This document shows, in pieces, positions 48,801 to 64,000 of a stretch of 64,000 nt of DNA. This DNA comes from Lineus longissimus. Its lineage: Eukaryota > Nemertea > Pilidiophora > Heteronemertea > Lineidae. The first letter of the stretch is position 1. Each line of letters opens with the position of its first letter. The stretch spans positions 14,627,431 to 14,691,430 of the forward strand of contig NC_088322.1 in NCBI RefSeq assembly GCF_910592395.1. The letters run 5' to 3'. The notes under the pieces are model-generated. The model was not told the DNA's origin. It worked only from the letters and a program-made list of their open reading frames with translations, and ran no database searches. The position numbers and the translations under genes were made by a program.

Positions 48801-51163
48801 ATTCGACCCTGGCGAATCTATTTATTGGTGGTTTTTTTGCTATTGTTCATCAATGAACGTTTATCAGGTGCGGATCCAAGGGGGCGCACCAGACGCTCGC
48901 CCCCTAAGTGATATAGAAGCTTTGAAATTGACCATGAAATTTTTGAACACACCTGTCCAGGAATTTCGATGAGAAATGCAGTGCACTCTCCCTCTTTTTC
49001 CTGTTCCTGGATCCGCCAGCCCTCTTAAACCATCATCAGTATCAATATTATCATGAAGAAACCCCTTCACCCGCGATCTTTTCAAGCTGAAGTACACACT
49101 GATTCCAGGTGTTCGAGCACTCCAGAGAATGGTTTGACTATTAGTCGGCGGCTAAAATTCCCGAGGGTACATTTAGGCCAACAACTATTTCGGTTAAGTC
49201 AAGTCATGTCAAACCCATCTCACATTACAAGCTAAATTCATTATCAGTGATGAGCATTAGTTTGTTTCAACATGATGAGCAGGCGGATCAATTCAAATTA
49301 CATATTATCTTCCTCCATGGTCACCTAAATCCTACACCCAAATTGTCCCTTCAAATCACGTGCACAGAGCTTTCTAAATACGATTGCCCTGTGCATGTGC
49401 ACTTCCGACTTCAACTCGATTCTAAGAGAATCGACTCGAATCTCAATACAAATCTGCCATGGCTGACATCATTGGCGCAAAAAAACTATTTCTTTTGACC
49501 CTGTTGACCTCGCGTCAAAAACATTTTTAAGGAAGCCTTTCAAACATTGAAATCAACTGCCAACATTTTCTATAAAATCACCGAGCTATATAAATACGAT
49601 ATACTGAGAAAAATGTGTGGAAATATTGAATTATACGATTACCTTGGAACTATTAGTACCCAATTACTCTTCCGCCAGCGTGACCTAGTCACAATCATGG
49701 CGCCTACCTGTGAGGGCTCGTCTTCAGTTTGCAGAAAATCTCAGGTCTAACATCAAAGCCCTGGTGGCTCAGTGGTTAGAGCGTTCCGCTATAGATTCGG
49801 TCGGTGGTCACGGGTTCGAACCCCGGCGCATCTATTTTTTCATTTTGTAAAAAGGTTTCTTTCCATTTTTCATCCATGAGCGTTTATCGCGCGCGGGTTC
49901 GAATCAGATTCGACCCCTGGCGAATCTATTTATTGGTGTTTTATTTAGTTTTTTTGCTATTGTTCATCAATGAACGTTTATCAGGCGCGGATCCAAGGGG
50001 GCGCACCAGACGCTCGCCCCCTAAGTGATATAGAGTCTTTGAAATTGACCATGAAATTTTGGAACACACCTGTCCAGAAATTTTGATGAGAAATGCAGTG
50101 CACTCTCCCTCTTTTTCCAGTTCCTGGATCCGCCAGCGCTCTTAAACCATCATCAGTATCAATATTATCATGAAGAAACCCCTTCACCCGCGATCTTTTC
50201 AAGCTGAAGTACACACTGATTCCAGGTGTTCGAGCACTCCAGAGAATGGTTTGACTGCTAGGGCTCGTCTTCAGTTTGCAGAAAATCTCAGGTCTAACAT
50301 CAAAGCCCTGGTGGCTCAGTGGTTAGAGCGTTGCGCAGTAGATTAGGTCGGTGGTCACGGGTTCGAACCTCGGCGCATCTATTTTTTCATTTTGTAAAAA
50401 GGTTTCTTTACATTTTTCATCCATGAGCGTTTATCGCGCGCGGGTTCGAATCAGATTCGACCCCTGGCGAATCTATTTATTGGTGTTTTATTTAGTTTTT
50501 TTGCTATTGTTCATCAATGAACGTTTATCAGGCGCGGATCCAAGGGGGCGCACCAGACGCTCGCCCCCTAAGTGATATAGAGTCTTTGAAATTGACCATG
50601 AAATTTTGGAACACACCTGTCCAGGAATTTTGATGAGAAATGCAGTGCACGCTCCCTCTTCTTCCAATTCCTAGATCCGCCAGCCTTCTTAAACCATCAT
50701 TATTACCATCATTATCAATATTATCATGAAGAAACCCCTTCACCCGCGAACTTTTCAAGCTGAAGTACACACTGATTCCAGGTGTTCGAGCTCTCCAGAG
50801 AATGGTTTGACAATTAGACGGCCGCTAAAATTCCCGAGGGTACATTCAGGCCAACAACTATTTCGGTTGACCTCGATTCCAAACCCATTCCAAAATGGCC
50901 CAGCTACAAGCATTCTTTGTTGGAGTGACAACTTTGGCATTAGTTAGGCGGTTTTTCATGCAAAGTAGCTTCAAGTAGGACTTTGACTTCTCAAGGAGAG
51001 AAATATCATCTCACATTACACGCTAAATTCATTATCAGTGATGAGCATTTAGTTTGTTTCAACATGATGAGCAGGCGGATCAATTCAAATTACATATCAT
51101 CTTCCTCCATGGTCACCTAAATCCCAAACCCAAATTGTCCCTTCGAATCACGTGCACGGAACT

Positions 51164-52453
51164 GGCTGCTTAAGCGTGTGTAAAACGTCAAGGAAGATAA
51201 AACAGTCACAACCAGACCAAATGGGGCACCTCAATCACGCCGCCGACACAGTGAGAAAGATTAGACGGCCACAAACTGACCGAACACAGTCTGGCTGCAC
51301 CGTGCCGCCAAGACAGTGAAAGAGATGCGACTGCCACAACCAGGCTGATTCGGACATCCTGGCTGCTCAATCATGTCTCCGTGGCAGTAAGAGAGATGGA
51401 CTGTCATGACCAGACTGATTCGGACCTGGCTGCTCAATCATGACACATAGCCGGCGAGAGATGACATTGTAGCAATCAGACTGAGCCGGACCTGGCAGCC
51501 AAATCATCTCACTGAAGCAGTTCGAGATGAGACTGTCACAACCGGACAGATTCAGACCAGGCAGCTCAATCCTGTCGCTGAAGAGGTGAGGGAGATTGGA
51601 CTATTGGGAGTCCTGTTGTTATGTACCAACACAACTATAATCATCCTTATCATAACAGACCTGGAGGGAGAGATTCTGTCCGTGGTATTTGATTATAACT
51701 TCCATACATCCCAACTCTGTCTGGTGAGGACAAATTCCCAACAAGAATGCTGGGATAAGGCCACTCACACAAGCCTTTTGTCCTGATATTTCACTGGTTT
51801 CATTCAGGTCGTCTGTTGGCAATTCAGTAGGAAGAGTACAGTGTGAGACAGAGTGAAAGATCACAACATCACACCACTTCTAATAGAAATTAATTTTATT
51901 CAAAAAAATGCATGCCCTTTAAATTTCAACAGAATGCATTTTATACAGAACATACAAAGAATACTGTTGTATCATCATGAGAGTTAAGTGTATCGTGGCC
52001 TAGCACCATGAGGAAATTCCCTTTATTTGCTTTTTTGGGGGATTTCAGACCTAAATGAGTTATCATTTTGTTTGTCTTGACCACATCAAGTAATAAAAAT
52101 ATTCGTCTGACTTCACTGACTGCCCCTTGGATTAAGCTTATGGCCATTCTGACGATGTTACAATGATTCTTTGTCACGAAGAAACTGCCAACACTCACAG
52201 GAACCCCAGGCAAACATGTTATTTAGCCCAACGCAATCCAATATAAAGTAAAAGAAGGAGGAAAGTGAAAAAATCGAACAGGATCCAATATCATAACAGC
52301 ATACCATCAATACTAATATGGCAATAATATGGCGTAAATCACTAGTCACCGGTAACAACAAACACAAAATCTATGCCCTATAGTGATGCTTTTTGATTTC
52401 GGAAACAGTGAAATGAATTTATAAATAGTTCGCCACTATTCCAACATGAAAAT
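51164..52453. other. Right flank of array: degenerate minisatellite and probable 3' UTR
   Basis: 51180-51600 is a degenerate repeat of about 60-65 bases with recurring ACTGTCACAACCAGAC, GATTCGGACCTGGCTGC and TCAATCATG. The rest shows no coding evidence. A minus-strand AATAAA at 51900-51895 may end the carboxypeptidase transcript, which would make 51890-53847 its 3' UTR. Confidence 0.5.
51895..51900 (-). terminator. Candidate polyadenylation signal of the carboxypeptidase gene
   Basis: AATAAA on the minus strand, 1.95 kb beyond the stop codon. Another candidate, inside CAAATAAAG on the minus strand, lies near 52023. Transcript data are needed to choose. Confidence 0.3.
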
Positions 52454-53657
52454 AAGTGGATCAACAAGGTTGATTCCTACACCTTTTGAACTTCAGAGCT
52501 TACAGCACATCCATCTAAATCATCATCTACAGTAGAATTAAGTGGATCAACAAGGTTGATTCCGACACCCTTTGAACTTCAGAGCTTACAGCACATCCAT
52601 CTAAATCATCATCTACAGTTGAATTAAGTGGATCAACAAGGTTGATTCCTACACCTTTTGAACTTCAGAGCTTACAGCACATCCATCTAAATCATCATCT
52701 ACAGTAGAATTAAGTGGATCAACAAGGTTGATTCCTACACCTTTTGAACTTCAGAGCTTACAGCACATCCATCTAAATCATCATCTACAGTTGAATTAAG
52801 TGGATCAACAAGGTTGATTCCTACACCTTTTGAACTTCAGAGCTTACAGCAGATCCATCTAAATCATCATCTACAGTAGAATTAAGTGGATCAACAAGGT
52901 TGATTCCTACACCTTTTGAACTTCAGAGCTTACAGCACATCCATCTAAATCATCATCTACAGTAGAATTAAGTGGATCAACAAGGTTGATTCCTACACCT
53001 TTTGAACTTCAGAGCTTACAGCACATCCATCTAAATCATCATCTACATTTGAATTAAGTGGATCAACAAGGTTGATTCCTACACCTTTTGAACTTCAGAG
53101 CTTACAGCACATCCATCTAAATCATCATCTACAGTAGAATTAAGTGGATCAACAAGGTTGATTCCGACACCCTTTGAACTTCAGAGCTTACAGCACATCC
53201 ATCTAAATCATCATCTACAGTTGAATTAAGTGGATCAACAAGGTTGATTCCTACACCTTTTGAACTTCAGAGCTTACAGCAGATCCATCTAAATCATCAT
53301 CTACAGTAGAATTAAGTGGATCAACAAGGTTGATTCCTACACCTTTTGAACTTCAGAGCTTACAGCACATCCATCTAAATCATCATCTACATTTGAATTA
53401 AGTGGATCAACAAGGTTGATTCCTACACCTTTTGAACTTCAGAGCTTACAGCACATCCATCTAAATCATCATCTACAGTAGAATTAAGTGGATCAACAAG
53501 GTTGATTCCTACACCTTTTGAACTTCAGAGCTTACAGCACATCCATCTAAATCATCATCTACAGTAGAATTAAGTGGATCAACAAGGTTGATTCCTACAC
53601 CTTTTGAACTTCAGAGCTTACAGCACATCCATCTAAATCATCATCTACAATAGAATT
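52454..53657. repeat. Fourteen 86-bp tandem repeats
   Basis: The unit starts AAGTGGATCAACAAGGTTGA and ends ATCATCATCTACAGTAGAATT. The region is exactly 1204 bases, 14 units of 86, with only point differences (CCTACACC/CCGACACC, AGTAG/AGTTG/ATTTG, GCACATCC/GCAGATCC). Variants recur in non-adjacent units. Each unit holds a small imperfect hairpin, GGATCAAC-AA-GGTTGATTCC. Likely lies in the 3' UTR of the minus-strand carboxypeptidase gene. Confidence 0.95.
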
Positions 53658-53847
53658 AAGTTCATTCATATCCTTTAAGGAACAAAATCAAAATGACCAA
53701 AAAAGCATAGATAAATACATAATCTTGAATACATTTAGAGCCATAGCAATATCACTTTGCAATATAAAATCACCCTGGAGGATATAAGTTAAGCTTTGAC
53801 CCAAGTTTCCAAAAGACATTCGCAAATATTTTCCGATTTACAGTCAT

Positions 53848-62334
<8,487 letters not shown>

Positions 62335-64000
62335 CTATTGGATTGGTCTTGATTATGGGAGGAGATATCTGTGTAATCTCTACATCGTATTGGTTGGTTT
62401 GCTCTGGGTTGGAGGTCAAACAATTCACTGACTGTCAATCTGAAACCAAGATAAAAATTTAGGACAGACCTCTGATAACTGGGCATAATCAGAAGAAGTC
62501 TGACCCAACATTATCTTGCCTGGGCAGTCCATTTTGTCATCCTATTCAATATTCATATTGGGCCATGGACTCCCACAGTTGGGGGGCCTTTGAAGCAGCA
62601 AACCAATCAACTTTGCTCTAGGGCCTACCCCTAGGCCTACGAAACTCAGGAATTGTAACTGTGTAAGACCATTTATTTTCACTGAATCAACATTTTTGGG
62701 CCGTGAAAGGGGATTGTAAACTTTTTCCAATTAAATTGATATCATGATGTACTGTACTCAGTTGAACCTCCCCTTGCCACGGGCTGCTTCCCACAGCGTT
62801 TGTGAAGGACTGTAATTCGAGGGACTATCTTTCCTGTTACACCACCACCAATGCACTATGATGCTATGTGAATATACACACACTGACACAGGAACTATAA
62901 TACTCCTTTTCAAACGGCTGTGCCTTCGCAGACACCTCTCCGAAACATACACCTTCACCTTACAGACATGTCGTAGAAGATCGTGACTGTATTTTAAAAC
63001 AGTCAAAGTTATCGTTACTGCGCTTAAATGGTGTTTCTTCTCATGAAAACTGACAATATATTTCACTTGTTTACCTTTTTCTTTTCCCGTCACTTGTCTC
63101 CCGTCGCATTCCGTACTTACCGTGGCTGAACCGGCCCCGAAATATATGATAACCAGCACGAGGAGGAATATGCGTTTCTTGTGCAAAGTGCACCCAGCTG
63201 GAAGAATCAAGCGCGCCTGGGAATAAATAACCAGCTAGAAGAGTGAATATTAACCGCTAACTACTTTTATGCTGGTCTCTCGATAAAACAACCGGACAGC
63301 CAAGGTCGGACTCCCCGCTACCCCCCCCCCCCCCCGCTGCACAATTTAGTCTCCAAGGTCCTATTTTCATTTTCCGAGCCTCAGTGACACTATCATATAT
63401 CGAAGAGTACGTCGAATAGGATATATCGGTAACCTTGACTACAATTTTCATTAAGATATCGTATAAACCAGACATTATGTTGCTCATATCTGTATGTCCA
63501 GCTGCCTTGAATACAGGGCAATTTAATAACTGGCCATTCGAAAGAAAAGGGCTAGGCTGTATTGTCTTTGCACACCTAAAAATACTGCCAGGGACCAATG
63601 TTGCAGCTGCCAAATACAGTTATATTTTGCACTATGTGTACAGAGTGCAAAATATTGCACTCCACTGTCACATCCTGTGAGCCAGCCTCGATCGGGACCT
63701 CCAAGGACAGTCTCCAATGTATTCCTGTCCTTGGAGGACGGCGCCTGGTTGAGTTCGTAGCATTTTTGCAATGACATTCTTCCACTCGCTTTACCCCATT
63801 ACGGGCATGTTTGACGAGAAAATAATATAACTTTAGTTTAAAGCACCCGCAATCAAATGATCACACTTTCTTTTGGAATCTACTATAAAAACGCTGGTAC
63901 ATATCATCGAACTCCTTTGATACCGGTATCTCTGTGACTGCGCGAGACGATATGATATTTTGAGTGTATCAAAGGTTGGTCAGTAGCAATCTCCATTCTT
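62335..64000. other. Upstream region of the carboxypeptidase gene
   Basis: Holds the carboxypeptidase 5' flank, a poly-C run near 63321-63335, and two perfect short hairpins: 63622-63633 with 63644-63655 (ATATTTTGCACT) and a 13-base pair around 63691-63735 (CCTCCAAGGACAG and complement). No supported gene apart from the possible orphan exon. Confidence 0.5.
63121..63210 (-). other. Possible orphan exon with membrane anchor
   Basis: On the minus strand a frame reading HKKRIFLLVLVIIYFGAGSAT ends exactly at a consensus donor, ACG then GTAAGT, at 63121/63120. A type II anchor or signal peptide is suggested. No in-frame ATG is seen at its start; acceptor-like sequence (TTATTCCCAG) lies upstream. 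No continuing exon is visible before the carboxypeptidase start at 62334. Confidence 0.3.

Larger units (their letters stand above)
38279..51163 (+). repeat. 12.9 kb tandem array of tRNA-like composite monomers
   Basis: Head-to-tail array with 14 tRNA-like segments starting at 38735, 39852, 40957, 42064, 43160, 43707, 44242, 44777, 45883, 46430, 47535, 48652, 49758 and 50305. Spacings are about 1096-1117 for full monomers and 535 or 547 for short ones. A full monomer consists of the 77-nt tRNA-like part, a roughly 95-base tail that is internally duplicated, an inverted-repeat cassette framed by GGATCC, and a block of about 570 bases with a TATATAAATA stretch and the hairpin CGATTCTAAGAGAATCG. 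Short monomers lack that block. Two sequence subtypes coexist. The left end begins at CATATCATCTTCC and the right end stops in the same part of the monomer at GTGCACGGA. Short open frames repeated across the array (VAQWLE-type) are translations of the tRNA-like part, not genes. Confidence 0.92.

Noticed and set aside
38687-50028. Repeated short proteins in the array (KSTANIFYKITELYKYD, VAQWLERCAVDSAGGHGFEPR, KKPLHPRSFQAEVH)
   Set aside because: They are chance frames conserved only because the DNA monomer is repeated; several translate the tRNA-like segment, and none shows a domain or signal peptide.
38735-50381. Fourteen functional tRNA genes
   Set aside because: A and B boxes and a D-stem are present, but the 5' seven bases do not pair with the 3' seven and the anticodon stem is weak. 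tRNA-derived repeats fit better.
52454-53657. CRISPR array
   Set aside because: The 86-base units are contiguous with no unique spacers, and the context is a eukaryotic gene.
63257-63785. Overlapping minus-strand frames at the right edge
   Set aside because: They cross a poly-C run and hairpins and show no domain, signal peptide or splice support.

Overview
This is a eukaryotic, intron-rich nuclear window from an invertebrate animal. Exons are bounded by GT/AG sites, and the gene families are metazoan: astacins with ShKT and PAN modules, UDP-glycosyltransferase, LicD/fukutin-type, NACHT-WD40, Ly6/uPAR and glutamate carboxypeptidase II. I cannot name the species; a marine bilaterian is an inference from the gene content. 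Most coding regions are spliced, so exons were assembled by hand from splice signals, reading phase and family resemblance.

Layout. (1) 255-16898, plus strand: two tandem paralogous secreted astacin metalloproteases, the first (5' end outside the window) ending in four ShKT modules, the second (15 exons, 914 aa, complete) carrying five ShKT modules, a PAN/apple module and an unfamiliar C-terminal tail. (2) 17217-18698, minus: a four-exon gene for a small secreted Ser/Lys-rich protein of 165 aa that I do not recognise, with a TATA box and a duplicated CCAAT/octamer-like module upstream. (3) 20007-21560, plus: a single-exon UDP-glycosyltransferase. (4) 22003-24267, minus: a two-exon LicD/fukutin-related type II membrane protein. 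(5) 26806-34704, plus: an NWD1-like protein with an N-myristoylation signal, DUF4062-like region, NACHT ATPase and WD40 repeats. (6) 36156-37443, plus: a three-exon GPI-anchored Ly6/uPAR protein. (7) 38279-51163: a 12.9 kb tandem array whose monomers (about 1.1 kb, or 535-547 bp) each carry a 77-nt tRNA-like segment with A and B boxes and a short inverted-repeat cassette. (8) 52454-53657: exactly fourteen 86-bp repeats, probably within the 3' UTR of the next gene. (9) 53848-62334, minus: a complete glutamate carboxypeptidase II (FOLH1/NAALAD2 family) gene with an exon present in two tandem versions, which reading phase allows only one at a time.

The genes do not form a pathway; several encode secreted or cell-surface proteins. 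The most notable observations are the frame-enforced mutually exclusive exon pair in the carboxypeptidase gene, the tRNA-like satellite with its four-monomer spacing pattern, the unrecognised secreted-protein gene, and the astacin-ShKT-PAN architecture with patchy gene-conversion-like identity between the two copies.
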